Shown here: positions 47,470 through 56,837 of the stretch, in pieces
How the letters are laid out: the number at the start of each line of letters is the position of its first letter
Position numbering within the stretch: position 1 is the stretch's first letter
NCBI RefSeq assembly: GCF_013168275.1
Contig: NZ_AP019547.1
Span: 2,666,001 to 2,730,000 of the forward strand
Source of the DNA: Candidatus Nitrotoga sp. AM1P
GTDB taxonomy: Bacteria; Pseudomonadota; Gammaproteobacteria; Burkholderiales; Gallionellaceae
Direction: 5' to 3'
Length of the DNA: 64,000 nt
Notes under the pieces: generated by a model
Told to the model about the DNA's origin: nothing
Seen by the model: the letters and a program-made list of their open reading frames with translations, nothing else
The model's database searches: none
Made by a program: the position numbers and the translations under genes

Positions 47470-48261
47470 ATGCCCGTCAGTATCAAGAATCCTCAGGAAA
47501 TAGAAAAAATGCGCGTCGCAGGCCGCTTGGCTAGCGAAGTGCTGGACTACATCACACCATTTATACAAGCTGGCATTACTACTGGCGAAATTGATCGCCT
47601 TTGCCATGATTACATGGTGAATATTCAACAATGTATTCCGGCGCCGCTCAATTACGCGCCACCAGGGCATACACCCTATCCAAAATCCATTTGTACCTCA
47701 ATCAACCATCAGGTATGCCATGGTGTGCCGGGTGAAAAAAAACTCAAGAACGGCGATATCCTGAACATTGACGTCACCACCATCAAACAAGCCTATCACG
47801 GCGATACCAGCCGCATGTTCCATGTCGGCGAAACATCCATTCAGGCAAAACGGTTATGCGAAATTACTTATCAGGCGATGTGGCGAGGCATCCGTGTGGT
47901 TAAACCCGGCGCATATTTGGGCGATATCGGTCACGCCATTCAGAGTTTCGTTGAAGTGCTGGGCTATAGTGTGGTACGCGAATTCTGCGGCCACGGCATC
48001 GGTAGGGTATTTCACGAAGAGCCACAGGTGTTGCACTATGGTAAGCCTAAAAGTGGGTTGAAACTCGAAGCGGGTATGGTCTTCACCATTGAACCGATGA
48101 TTAATGCAGGCAAGGCGGGTATCACTCAACTCGGCGATGGTTGGACTATCGTGACCAAGGATCACAGTTTGTCGGCTCAGTGGGAACACACCATTTTGGT
48201 AACTGAATCTGGCTTTGAAGTGTTGACTGTTTCTGCTGGATCTCCGCCTCCGCCACCTTAA
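47470..48261 (+). CDS. map: Methionine aminopeptidase, type I
   Basis: Removes the N-terminal methionine from new proteins. The 263-residue pita-bread enzyme has all five metal ligands in view: ILNIDVTTIKQAYHGDTSRM (the two Asp), GHGIGRVFHEEPQVLHYG (His), EAGMVFTIEPMI (Glu) and QWEHTILVTESG region (Glu). LCHDYMVNIQQCIPAPLNYA with the substrate-gate His precedes these. A short Pro tail (GSPPPPP) ends it. It is followed 11 bp later by glnD in the usual pairing. Confidence 0.97.
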   Translation: MPVSIKNPQEIEKMRVAGRLASEVLDYITPFIQAGITTGEIDRLCHDYMVNIQQCIPAPLNYAPPGHTPYPKSICTSINHQVCHGVPGEKKLKNGDILNIDVTTIKQAYHGDTSRMFHVGETSIQAKRLCEITYQAMWRGIRVVKPGAYLGDIGHAIQSFVEVLGYSVVREFCGHGIGRVFHEEPQVLHYGKPKSGLKLEAGMVFTIEPMINAGKAGITQLGDGWTIVTKDHSLSAQWEHTILVTESGFEVLTVSAGSPPPPP

Positions 48262-48272
48262 TTAAATACGCC

Positions 48273-50810
48273 GTGCAAAGCGCCACTGAAATCCGTCAGA
48301 GCTTGCGTGCTGCACGATTATTCCTGCAACAGGATTATGAACGCCACGCGCAGCCTGCCCGCCTGCTGCATGCCCACGCCAAGCTGGTAGATGAGCATTT
48401 ACGCGCGGCATGGCAATTTCTCGTCATGCCGTCAAATCTGACGCTCATAGGTGTGGGTGGCTATGGGCGTAGCGAGTTATATCCCAAGTCTGACATTGAC
48501 CTGCTCATATTGTTGCCGGAGGAACCGGATCCAGCATTGCAACAACATTTGCAGGAACTGGTTGGCCTGCTGTGGGACATTGGCTTGGAAGTCGGTCACA
48601 GTATTCGTACCGTTGCACAATGCGTAGAGGAATCGATCGATATTACGGTACAGACCAATCTATTAGAAGCACGTTTAATTATTGGCGCACCCCAACTGTT
48701 TGAGGAAATGGTCAGCACGCTGACACAACACCTTGATCATCGTGCTTTCTACCTTGCCAAGCAAAATGAACAACAGCGGCGCCACGCTCGCTTCATCGAC
48801 GCGGACTACAACTTAGAACCCCATTTGAAAGAAAGCCCGGGTGGCCTGCGCGATTTGCAGACCGTGTTGTGGATTAGCCGCGCCTGTAATTTGGGCGACA
48901 CCTGGCGTGAGCTGGCCAAGGCGGGCATGATTACCGAGCCTGAGGCACGCGCCATCGCGCGTCATGAAGCGCTGCTACAAAACCTGCGCATTCGCCTGCA
49001 TTATTTGGCCGGGCGGCGTGAAGATCGCCTGCTATTCGATTATCAGACTGAACTGGCGAAACAAATGCACATCGCTGTTACAGGTGCACGTCGTGCCAGC
49101 GAACACATGATGCAGCGCTACTACCGCACTAAACAAGCGGTACTACAACTTAATGACGTGCTATTACAAAACTTGCATACACACCTGTTTCCCGAAGCGA
49201 GCACAGTACATCCACTAAATGCCCGCTTCATAACGCGTGATGATTTGCTCGAAGCACGTGATGAAGCTCTGTTTGAACGCGAACCATCTGCCATTATGGA
49301 AAGTTTCCTGTTACTGGAACAACATCCACACCTGAGCGGATTTTCCGCCCCCACTTTACGTGCTCTGTGGCGGGCACGTCATAAGATAGACGCTGCATTT
49401 CGACGCGATTCACACAATCGTGCATTGTTCATGGCTATCCTGCGCCAGCCACACGGCCTAACCCATGCGCTGCGACGTATGAATCAAAATGACATTCTGG
49501 GTCGCTACCTGCCTGCGTTTGGTCGCATCGTCGGGCAAATGCAGCACGATCTGTTTCATGTATACACTGTAGACGAACACATCCTGATGGTGGTGCGCAA
49601 TCTGCGTCGCCTAACCTTGGCAGAACACGCGCATGAATACCCCTTGTGTAATAAGCTCATCAAGGATTTCGCGCGCGTCGAGATGTTGTATATCGCCGGG
49701 CTGTTCCACGACATCGCCAAGGGGCGCGGCGGCGACCATTCAATATTGGGATGTGCGGACGCGGCACGCTTCTGCAAACAACACGGGCTGACGCAAGAAG
49801 ATACTGAACTGGTGGTATGGCTGGTCGAGCATCATCTAACCATGTCCACCACCGCACAAAAACAAGATTTGTCCGACCAGGATGTGATCGCGGCCTTTGC
49901 AGCAAAAGTAAAAAATGATCGTTATCTAGTAGCGTTGTACCTGCTCACTGTAGCCGATATTCGTGGCACCAGCCCAAAAGTGTGGAATGCCTGGAAGGGC
50001 AAATTACTCGAAGATCTGTTCTGGGCAACGCGCCGCTATATGGTTGACGGTAAAATTGCCGATCAGGTCGGTGAAATCCGCACCCGCACACTCGAAATAC
50101 TAAGCTTGTATGCGATTGATTCTGAAATACATGAAACACTCTGGGCGCAATTAGACCCAGAGTATTTTCTGCGCCACGAACCGCAGGAAATTGCCTGGCA
50201 CACTCGCCTGCTGGCACATCAAGTCAATAGCGATACAGCCATCGTCAAGACACGTCTAAGCCCCCTCGGGGAAGGCATTCAGTTGATGGTCTATAGCCCC
50301 GACCAGCCTTATATTTTTGCGCGCATCTGCGGTTTTTTTGAGCGATTGAATTACAACATCATGGAAGCAAAGATCCATACCACTCAGCACGGTTATGCGC
50401 TGGATAGCTTTCTGGCAATGGATGCAGGCAATAGCAAGCCAGCATATCGCGATGTAATGAATTACATAGAGTATGAATTATCACGTGAGATAGCCACTGC
50501 CGATGAACCCGCTGTACCAAAATCCGCGAGAATATCCCGCCAGCTCAAACATTTTCCCATCGCATCTGAAGTCAATATAACGTCAGATGAAAAAGGCAAT
50601 TATCTGCTTTCCATTATTGCCGGCGACCGCCCCGGTTTGTTGGCGCGTATCGCACATGTGCTGGCGCGGCATGGCATAGCAATACGTAGCGCCAAAATCA
50701 ATACGCTTGGTGCACGCGCCGAGGACTCCTTCCATATAGCCAGCGCAGCGTTAATTCAACCGCAGACAATTACAGCGCTACGCGAAGAACTGTTACGACA
50801 AATTTCTTAA
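48273..50810 (+). CDS. glnD: Bifunctional PII uridylyltransferase/uridylyl-removing enzyme
   Basis: Senses glutamine and adds or removes UMP on PII proteins. The 845-residue protein starts at a GTG. Order of domains: nucleotidyltransferase with GVGGYGRSELYPKSDIDLLI (about 62-81), a helical linker with LKESPGGLRDLQTV, an HD domain for UMP removal (LYIAGLFHDIAKGRGGDHS near 470 and VEHHLTMS), then two ACT domains that bind glutamine (VYSPDQPYIFARICGFFERLNYNI and LLSIIAGDRPGLLARIAHVLARHG). Length is normal for betaproteobacteria (E. coli 890). It follows map by 11 bp. Confidence 0.96.
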   Translation: MQSATEIRQSLRAARLFLQQDYERHAQPARLLHAHAKLVDEHLRAAWQFLVMPSNLTLIGVGGYGRSELYPKSDIDLLILLPEEPDPALQQHLQELVGLLWDIGLEVGHSIRTVAQCVEESIDITVQTNLLEARLIIGAPQLFEEMVSTLTQHLDHRAFYLAKQNEQQRRHARFIDADYNLEPHLKESPGGLRDLQTVLWISRACNLGDTWRELAKAGMITEPEARAIARHEALLQNLRIRLHYLAGRREDRLLFDYQTELAKQMHIAVTGARRASEHMMQRYYRTKQAVLQLNDVLLQNLHTHLFPEASTVHPLNARFITRDDLLEARDEALFEREPSAIMESFLLLEQHPHLSGFSAPTLRALWRARHKIDAAFRRDSHNRALFMAILRQPHGLTHALRRMNQNDILGRYLPAFGRIVGQMQHDLFHVYTVDEHILMVVRNLRRLTLAEHAHEYPLCNKLIKDFARVEMLYIAGLFHDIAKGRGGDHSILGCADAARFCKQHGLTQEDTELVVWLVEHHLTMSTTAQKQDLSDQDVIAAFAAKVKNDRYLVALYLLTVADIRGTSPKVWNAWKGKLLEDLFWATRRYMVDGKIADQVGEIRTRTLEILSLYAIDSEIHETLWAQLDPEYFLRHEPQEIAWHTRLLAHQVNSDTAIVKTRLSPLGEGIQLMVYSPDQPYIFARICGFFERLNYNIMEAKIHTTQHGYALDSFLAMDAGNSKPAYRDVMNYIEYELSREIATADEPAVPKSARISRQLKHFPIASEVNITSDEKGNYLLSIIAGDRPGLLARIAHVLARHGIAIRSAKINTLGARAEDSFHIASAALIQPQTITALREELLRQIS

Positions 50811-50833
50811 ACGCTATGCGGAGAATACGTAAT

Positions 50834-51747
50834 ATGAGAGAAAGACCAAGAAAACGGCCGTGGCAAGTGATACATCTTTTTCTCGCTTGCTTTAATAAGT
50901 GCAGGTTCAGGAATTGCTCATGCCGATATCTCTGACACGAATTCAGCAACATCTCTCCGCTCAAAATACCTGGCATTGCAGGAGACACTCAGCCACAACC
51001 AGTTCCAATTACCGCTTAATCTGGATTCCAGTCAGACTTCAACGGACTTAAAGGGCGACATCTATGCACTCATGGATTATCCCTTTGCGACGGTAAGTAC
51101 AGCGCTTAAGGGAGCAACCCATTGGTTGCGACATCCTGATTCTGCATCTCAATGTTAAATACTGTCGCGAATCGGGTGACAAACCAGGCAGCAACCTCAC
51201 GGTATATATCGGCAGGAAAAATGAGCAGCCGCTGAGTATTGCCCCCCGATTAGAATTCGAATATCGGGTTGGTTCCACATCGTCGGATTACCTCCAGGTT
51301 TTTCTGGACGCAGATAAAGGTCCATTCGGCACTAAAAATTAGCGCTTCATGCTGGAAGCAATTCCTCTAAAAGAGGGTGGGACATTTATCCATCTATCAT
51401 ATTCGTATGCCTATGGCTTTACCGCAAAGCTTGTAATGCAGGCCTACCTGAAGACGTTGGGAAGCGACAAGGTAGGATTCACCGTCATTAAAAAGCTGCC
51501 GGACGGCAAGCCCCTCCATGTCCGCGGTATACGTGGCGCACTGGAACGCAACACCGTGTGCTATTTTTTGGCAATAAATGCTTATCTCGGCGCTTTATCC
51601 GCGCCACCTCAGCAACAACTGGAAAAGCGCCTGCGGGACTGGTTTGCGTCCACTGAGGGTTACCCACTCCAGCTACATAAGCTGGAGCAGAACGAATATT
51701 TAGATATGAAACGCAAGGAGTATAAGCGTCAGCAGGTTGGAGGTTAA
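50834..51747 (+). pseudogene. Decayed exported protein gene (two frameshifts, one stop)
   Basis: Read in one piece the sequence encodes one protein of about 300 residues split over frames. Frame 1 starts MRERPRKRPWQVIHLFLA; frame 2 then gives LISAGSGIAHADISDTNSA (the signal peptide end) through LQETLSHNQFQLPLNL and ALMDYPFATVSTALKGATHW; near 51128 it shifts again to CDILILHLNVKYCRESGDK, LTVYIGRKNEQPLSIAPRL and GPFGTKN. An in-frame TAG (about 51340) then separates RFMLEAIPLKEGGTFIHLSYSY, which runs open to 51747. I do not know a function for the protein; it was exported. The intact C-terminal frame might still be translated. Confidence 0.8.
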
Positions 51748-51839
51748 CTTGACAATTTGTCTATCGAAATTACGATTTCTGCTTACCCCTACCCATGTCT
51801 ACAAACTATAATTGCGCACCACTTTATCTTTGTAAATTT

Positions 51840-52505
51840 ATGAATAACTCAATATCCCATTTGTTGGTTGTACTGCTGCTCGCCGGCTATACAAACCATG
51901 CTCTCAGCGCAGATACTCCGTCAGCACCAGCCACATCTGCTGTGACGCAAGTTGCAGTACCTCCTGCTGCCCTGCCATCTCTATTCGTACGTCGCCAAGC
52001 CAGACGCCCAGCTCCCGATGCGGTAATCAGCTTAAAAAACCCTTCGTTCAATCCTGACAAGCTAGGCAAGATGAGTGCTTGGGTAGAGATTGAGCATGGT
52101 TCAGGCAATTCCTATACCTTTGTGGCCGATTCGGAAAATGCGCTTTCCATCCCGAGTAGTGCGCGAATCAGGCGCCATGGCTCTGAGCCTTATGGTTTAC
52201 TCCAGCAATCGATCGGCGTCCATCCTTCATGGTACAACAAGACAGTACGGCTTTCTGGATCGCTTAGAGGCGTGGACATCAGCGGAGCTGGCGGCGCACT
52301 CATCCTCCGTGCAGATGACGGAAGTGGTCAAATCCTGGCTTGGAATTTCATGCAGAATGCCCGTGTGAAAGGCACGCAAGACTGGAAGCAGTACACTATC
52401 GAACTCAAAATCCCGCCTTCTGCCTATTCTCTGATAGTAGGCGTCATGCTGGAAGATGGTGGAACGCTGTGGGCGGATAACCTGACGATCGAATTGATCG
52501 ATTAA
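51840..52505 (+). CDS. Hypothetical exported protein with beta-sandwich (CBM-like) domain
   Basis: About 221 residues from ATG 51840, which begins a signal peptide (MNNSISHLLVVLLLAGYTNHALSA); a start at 51795 would add a non-signal extension. An Ala/Pro linker follows (SAPATSAVTQVAVPPAALPS). Residues 75-221 look like a jelly-roll: SARIRRHGSEPYGLLQQSI, VRLSGSLRGVDISGAGGALILRADD, WKQYTIELKIPPSAYSLIVG and LEDGGTLWADNLTIELI. Domains with this ending are seen in sensor-regulator or carbohydrate-binding proteins. No partner is evident; a decayed exported gene lies upstream. The ribosome site is weak. Confidence 0.75.
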   Translation: MNNSISHLLVVLLLAGYTNHALSADTPSAPATSAVTQVAVPPAALPSLFVRRQARRPAPDAVISLKNPSFNPDKLGKMSAWVEIEHGSGNSYTFVADSENALSIPSSARIRRHGSEPYGLLQQSIGVHPSWYNKTVRLSGSLRGVDISGAGGALILRADDGSGQILAWNFMQNARVKGTQDWKQYTIELKIPPSAYSLIVGVMLEDGGTLWADNLTIELID

Positions 52506-52621
52506 GTTATGTTGTTGCTTGCTGTTGTTCGAGGGAGTTCAACAAACCTTTCTCATGCAGGTGCAAGCATGGACATCCGCGTGCAACGCAATGATAGGCC
52601 GATGGTGGCCTTAGCCGTTGT

Positions 52622-52828
52622 TCATTTGCTCACGCCTTCAACTTCACGTTTGTACGCGTCATGGGAGAGGTCCGCGTCTTTGAGGCAACGATCTCGCTCT
52701 TGAGCGTCGGGGCGCTTGATGCATTCCGACCTTTGGGCATTACGGCCTGCAGCGTAAAGTTGTTCTGAAGAACAAGCTGTAGTCAATGTGCTGGCCAGTA
52801 AAACGGTGAAGAGCATCTGCAGTTTCAT
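52622..52828 (-). CDS. Small hypothetical lipoprotein
   Basis: A 68-residue protein with a lipoprotein signal: MKLQMLFTVLLASTLTTAC with the Cys at 19 and Ser at +2, suggesting the outer membrane. The mature part is charged (QLYAAGRNAQRSECIKRPDA, CLKDADLSHDAYKREVEG) with two Cys that may pair. Small lipoproteins with a CIKRPDAQERDRCL-like centre are recalled from proteobacteria, function unknown. The ATG is followed by Lys and has an AGGAATAAAAT-type leader, a moderate ribosome site. Confidence 0.78.
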   Translation of the reverse strand: MKLQMLFTVLLASTLTTACSSEQLYAAGRNAQRSECIKRPDAQERDRCLKDADLSHDAYKREVEGVSK

Positions 52829-53176
52829 AGATTTTATTCCTTTGTGCTTACGGTCGCGGGGTGGGAAAACCGGAGAGATAACCTGTAAGCGTAGCTTGCA
52901 GGTGGTACGTGTTGACCGCGAGGTTTAGTCATCGAATTGCACCTTTTGTTCTAAGGCGGCGGTAAGATTTCAATAGCAGACAACAAGAATTTTTATTATT
53001 TCAATTTCAATTGCGTCACCGTTTGGATAACGTAAAAATGAAGGTTGTATGCCTAAAGTTGAGTATTTTTAATGAATGTATAATACTAAGCTGGTTAATC
53101 TAGCAAGTGGCTGTAGGGCAGGGCTGTTTGTCTGCCCCCAAACGAATCAACCCAATAATACATCAGGAGAATTCTT
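52829..53176. other. Intergenic stretch before the GST gene
   Basis: AT-rich in the middle (52985-53100), without a gene. TATAAT-like ATAATA at 53081-53086 may be part of the promoter for the glutathione transferase gene; AGGAG at 53164-53168 is its ribosome site. Confidence 0.35.
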
Positions 53177-53782
53177 ATGAAGCTTTTTTATTCACCCGCT
53201 GCCTGCTCTCTTTCTCCTCATATTACTCTGCGCGAACTGCAGCTTCCTTTTGAACTGGTGAAGGTGAATCTCGCTACTAAGCATGAGGAAAATGGGGCTG
53301 ATTACTTGACGCATAATCCTAAAGGTTATGTGCCTGCACTGTTGCTCGACAACGGGGAGCTACTCACGGAAGGCCCTGTCATTGTTCAGTATCTGGCCGA
53401 TCTCGTCCCCGAAAAGAAACTTGTGCCTGCGAACGGCACGATGGAGCGCTACCGCCTGCAAGAAATGCTTAACTTCATTACTTCTGAACTTCACAAGGGG
53501 ATGGGTGCGATGTTCAAACCACAACTGCCAGCGGAATGGCGGGTGGTGGTGGTTGAAACTCTCGGTAAACGCATGGATTTTCTCTCCAGGCATCTCGAAG
53601 GTAAGTCGTGGGTGATGGGCGAAACGTTTACGGTGGCAGATGCTTATCTGTTCACCGTGTTGCGTTGGTCTGATATTTTGAAGTTTGACATGTCGGCTTG
53701 GCCGGAACTTAAGGAATATGTGGCTCGTGTAGCTGCCCGCCCCGCAGTGCAAGCGGCGCTTAAGGCGGAAGGATTGAAGTAA
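53177..53782 (+). CDS. gstA: Glutathione S-transferase, beta class (GstA-like)
   Basis: A 201-residue transferase joining glutathione to electrophiles. The N-terminal thioredoxin-fold domain begins MKLFYSPAACSLSPHITLREL with the conserved Cys 10 of the beta class, followed by NPKGYVPALLLDNGELLTEGPVIVQYLADL (the cis-Pro and Glu-Gly-Pro site that binds glutathione). The helical C-terminal domain has MGETFTVADAYLFTVLRW. Length is standard. It stands alone on the plus strand. Confidence 0.94.
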   Translation: MKLFYSPAACSLSPHITLRELQLPFELVKVNLATKHEENGADYLTHNPKGYVPALLLDNGELLTEGPVIVQYLADLVPEKKLVPANGTMERYRLQEMLNFITSELHKGMGAMFKPQLPAEWRVVVVETLGKRMDFLSRHLEGKSWVMGETFTVADAYLFTVLRWSDILKFDMSAWPELKEYVARVAARPAVQAALKAEGLK

Positions 53783-53928
53783 CTGCTCAAGGTAACCGCA
53801 TTAAAAAATACGATAAGGTGTGCCTACCTTGGCAGCTGTCGATTTAGAAATGATTTGTTTTTTAGATACGGCCCGAGATGGTGGGGCGCGCCATCGTCAT
53901 TCAGGGCAATGGATGCGTATTCCATCCA

Positions 53929-54735
53929 TCAAGGTTTGACGAAGCGAAATGCGAATTTGTCGGTCGGTATTTCCATATCGAAATAAACTTGATTGCGAGG
54001 ATCAGACGGATTGCGAAGAAAGTTGTTTTCTTGCTCAAGTCGAAAACCGGCTTTTTGAAGCTCTTCCAAAACGATAGCTTGGTCAATACGATGGAGCCTC
54101 TTTGCCGAGGCAATATCAGTGCCCGCTTGGGTGGAGTGGTCGATCACGATGAGGTATCCGCCAGACTTCAACGCTTTGAATAACCGCTGGTTTAATCTGA
54201 TACGACGGGCAACCGACAGGTAGGCACTGTTGTGATAATTCATGATGTTGGTAATCAAATCTAGTTTTGATCCATCATTGGGTATGGGGTCTTCGAAAGG
54301 GCGTATTAGCGACACAATGTTTGGCTGGGGGTGATCGGCCAATCGTTTGATGAAAGTTGGCCTTTGCTGGTCTCCTTGCGCCCATACTGTTCCGGTGTTC
54401 CCAACAACCAGCGCAAGCAGTTGTGCTGTGTACCCGTTGCCAGTCGCGAGATCTAGTACCCGCATACCGGGTCGCACTTGGGCGAACTGCAGGAATTCAA
54501 TCGGTTTGCGTGAAGCATCAGCACGCTTGTCTTCATTAGTTCGAATGGGGCTGGTAGCCGCCTGTTTGTAAAGCTCGGATAGTGTTTGCGAGTTGTTTAA
54601 TTCAGGCGCGGCATATCCATTTATTCCCCATATTAATTCCCAGCATACAAAGCCAACGGTGGCGATAAGCATCAGTATCCATCGGTCACTTAAGCAGCAT
54701 TGTGGAATCACAAAAAAATCTTTTCGAAATATCAA
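53929..54735 (-). CDS. Membrane-anchored/exported SAM methyltransferase-like protein, copy B
   Basis: A 268-residue protein with a hydrophobic N-terminal segment (about 20-42, RWILMLIATVGFVCWELIWGI), probably a signal anchor. The methyltransferase core follows: VRPGMRVLDLATGNGYTAQLL is motif I, LIRPFEDPIPND and LDLITNIMNYHNSAY are motifs II-III, and GGYLIVIDHSTQAG is the motif IV strand. It resembles COG4798-type predicted methyltransferases. Substrate unknown. It is a tandem paralogue of the next gene at 54860 (shared PIRTxxDKRADAxRKPxEFLQFAQVRPGM). Since SAM is cytosolic, an exported enzyme would be unusual. Confidence 0.82.
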   Translation of the reverse strand: MIFRKDFFVIPQCCLSDRWILMLIATVGFVCWELIWGINGYAAPELNNSQTLSELYKQAATSPIRTNEDKRADASRKPIEFLQFAQVRPGMRVLDLATGNGYTAQLLALVVGNTGTVWAQGDQQRPTFIKRLADHPQPNIVSLIRPFEDPIPNDGSKLDLITNIMNYHNSAYLSVARRIRLNQRLFKALKSGGYLIVIDHSTQAGTDIASAKRLHRIDQAIVLEELQKAGFRLEQENNFLRNPSDPRNQVYFDMEIPTDKFAFRFVKP

Positions 54736-54859
54736 GACTGAAGATATTTTTAGCAGGTACAGCCATCTTTATTGGAGCGTGTTTGTGACAGGCATCAAGA
54801 GAACGCTAACGTTCAAACATGTGTAGGTTAGCGTCCACGTCAATAAATGTTTTTATTTA

Positions 54860-55627
54860 TCAAGGCTTGACGAAGCGCAAGGCGAATCTGTCTGAAGGAG
54901 TTTTCATATTGAAGAAAGCTTGGTCACGAGGGTCGGACGGATTGTGCAGGAAGTTACTTTCTTCTTCCAACTGAAAACCTGCTTTCAGAAATTCTTCACC
55001 CACGACTTTTTCGTCAATGCGGTGAAGTACCTTTGCTGCTGAAATTCCACTACCTGGCTTTGCTGAGTGATCAATTATAACGAGATGTCCACCAGATTTT
55101 AATGCATTAAACAGTCGTTGGTTCAGTTTGGTACGGTCAACGGGTTTATAGGCGATATCATGGTAGTTCAGGATGATGGTAATTAAATCCAACTTGGGTA
55201 TACCACTGGGTATGGGATCTTCGAAAGAGCTTATTACCGGAACGATATTCGGCTGGGGATGATCGGCCAATCGTTTGATGAGCGCTGGCCGTTCTTGGTC
55301 TCCTTGTGCCCATACGGTTCCTTTGCTCCCAACAACCAGCGCGAGTAGCTGCGAGGTATTTCCTCCGCCTGCTGCAATATCCAGTATCAGCATACCCGGC
55401 CGCACTTGGGCGAACTGCAGAAACTCTACTGGTTTGCGCGTTGCATCAGCACGCTTGTCATCACTGGTACGTATTGGGCTGTTAACCGCCTGTTGGTAAC
55501 TTTCGTTTACAGCTTGCAAATTATCCCATTGAGGCGAGGTATATCCGTTAATTCCCCATGTTAAACCAAAGCTGGCGATTAACGCCGGTAGCCATCGTCC
55601 AGTTACGCAGTATTTTGTTGTTAACAT
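54860..55627 (-). CDS. Exported SAM methyltransferase-like protein, copy A
   Basis: A 255-residue paralogue of the 53929 protein. It starts with a signal-peptide-like stretch (MLTTKYCVTGRWLPALIASFGLTWG). Motif I is MLILDIAAGGGNTSQLLALVVG, followed by VISSFEDPIPSGIPKLDLIT and GGHLVIIDHSAKPGSGIS. The C-terminal LHRIDEKVVGEEFLKAGFQLEEESN resembles the copy downstream. The two share most of their length, so one arose by tandem duplication. The start ATG is followed by a 440-bp gap towards the NlpC gene, which holds its promoter. No substrate can be named. Confidence 0.84.
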   Translation of the reverse strand: MLTTKYCVTGRWLPALIASFGLTWGINGYTSPQWDNLQAVNESYQQAVNSPIRTSDDKRADATRKPVEFLQFAQVRPGMLILDIAAGGGNTSQLLALVVGSKGTVWAQGDQERPALIKRLADHPQPNIVPVISSFEDPIPSGIPKLDLITIILNYHDIAYKPVDRTKLNQRLFNALKSGGHLVIIDHSAKPGSGISAAKVLHRIDEKVVGEEFLKAGFQLEEESNFLHNPSDPRDQAFFNMKTPSDRFALRFVKP

Positions 55628-56190
55628 GAAGATTCCTTTTAAAAGTATTGTTAAGTTGTGATGATACCGTATTCATACATCTGCAAATCCAGATTTGATA
55701 AAAGTGTAACTTAATTATATAAATTCTTAATCATTACGATGACATCAGTTAACCGTATTTTTTGCTCTTTACTTTGGCTTGATTGAGTAAGTATTCAGAA
55801 ACTGCGCGTTGTAAGCCAATCTGATTCATGTCTATTAAGTTTAATCCTGAACAGCCAAAGTATGAAGTTTAAAGCAGAGACTCAAAAAAGCTAAACGAAA
55901 AAACAAGTCGTTTGATTCTGTTAAACTACAACTATTCTTGGTAAATATTCTTGGCAAAATTTAAAAACTCAGTACATGCTGGTGTTTTTAGCTAAAAAAT
56001 GATCACTTGAATGGTCGGGTTCGCTTTATTCATGCAGAAGTAATAATCGATTTAGCGTTTCCTGATAGTGTTTGGGACAGGAAAAGGCCCTTATACCTCT
56101 TCGGCCACATTTGAGGTATTCTTCTTCAAGATAGAATGTGCTGCACTAAGTCAATTTCGAATTATTACCTACATTTCTATATTTGTTTAT
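55628..56190. other. Intergenic stretch between divergent genes
   Basis: Markedly AT-rich from 55650 to 56060, with no supported gene. A 14-codon frame MSIKFNPEQPKYEV begins at 55829 and could be a remnant of a small protein. An open frame reaching back from the NlpC gene to 56068 is read as leader, because ATG 56191 starts a good signal peptide. Confidence 0.4.
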
Positions 56191-56679
56191 ATGCGTTTAA
56201 TAATCATACTATTGGTCAATTTGCTGCTTGTCCCGTTCTCTAACGCGTGGGCGGATGACGTTGTTAAGAACGATGTGTCTATGTTTTCCAAGGCCGACGA
56301 GGGCTTGCGTGCTGAATTACTTCTTTACGCCATGAGTTTGATTGGTACGAGTTATAAATTAGGCGGACAGTCTTTTGATACTGGCATGGATTGCAGTGGC
56401 TTCGTGCGCCACGTTTACAGCATAGCGACTGGAATATTGCTACCTCATAATGCACGAGCCATTAGTCGGGCTGGTATGAAAATTCATCGGGCTGAACTTC
56501 AGCTGGGTGATCTGGTTTTTTTTAATACGATGAAGCGCACCTTTTCCCACGTTGGCATCTATCTGGGTGACAATCGATTTGTTCACGCATCCAGCAGCAA
56601 ATCCGATAGTGTGATGGTCTCTGACATGGGAGAGCGATATTGGGTGAAACGCTTTAATGGCGCGCGGCGCATCCTTTAG
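56191..56679 (+). CDS. NlpC/P60 family cell-wall hydrolase (C40)
   Basis: A 162-residue exported cysteine peptidase that cuts peptidoglycan stems. I start at ATG 56191, since MRLIIILLVNLLLVPFSNAWA forms a clean signal peptide. The catalytic Cys is 68 in GMDCSGFVRHVY; His is in FSHVGIYLGDN and the third polar residue is in RFVHASS. GTSYKLGGQSFDTG is the standard lead-in. No targeting domain such as LysM or SH3 is present, so it is a minimal enzyme. No partner gene is near; the iron transporter follows after 158 bp. Confidence 0.92.
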   Translation: MRLIIILLVNLLLVPFSNAWADDVVKNDVSMFSKADEGLRAELLLYAMSLIGTSYKLGGQSFDTGMDCSGFVRHVYSIATGILLPHNARAISRAGMKIHRAELQLGDLVFFNTMKRTFSHVGIYLGDNRFVHASSSKSDSVMVSDMGERYWVKRFNGARRIL

Positions 56680-56837
56680 TCTAGTTCAGGATGACAGTTG
56701 AGGCCTCTCAAGAATAACAAATTACAGAGAGCATGTTTTCATCGTATTGGAAAATAATGATCACTTATGGTTAACTGGTGCATGCTTGGTTTTCTTCTCA
56801 TTTAATTCATCTAACTGACACTTTGGAGTTTAAAGAA

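Noticed and set aside
56745..56770. Fur box upstream of fbpA (AATGATCACTTAT)
   Set aside because: Only a partial match to the 19-bp consensus with altered spacing; regulation by Fur is likely on other grounds but not shown by this site.
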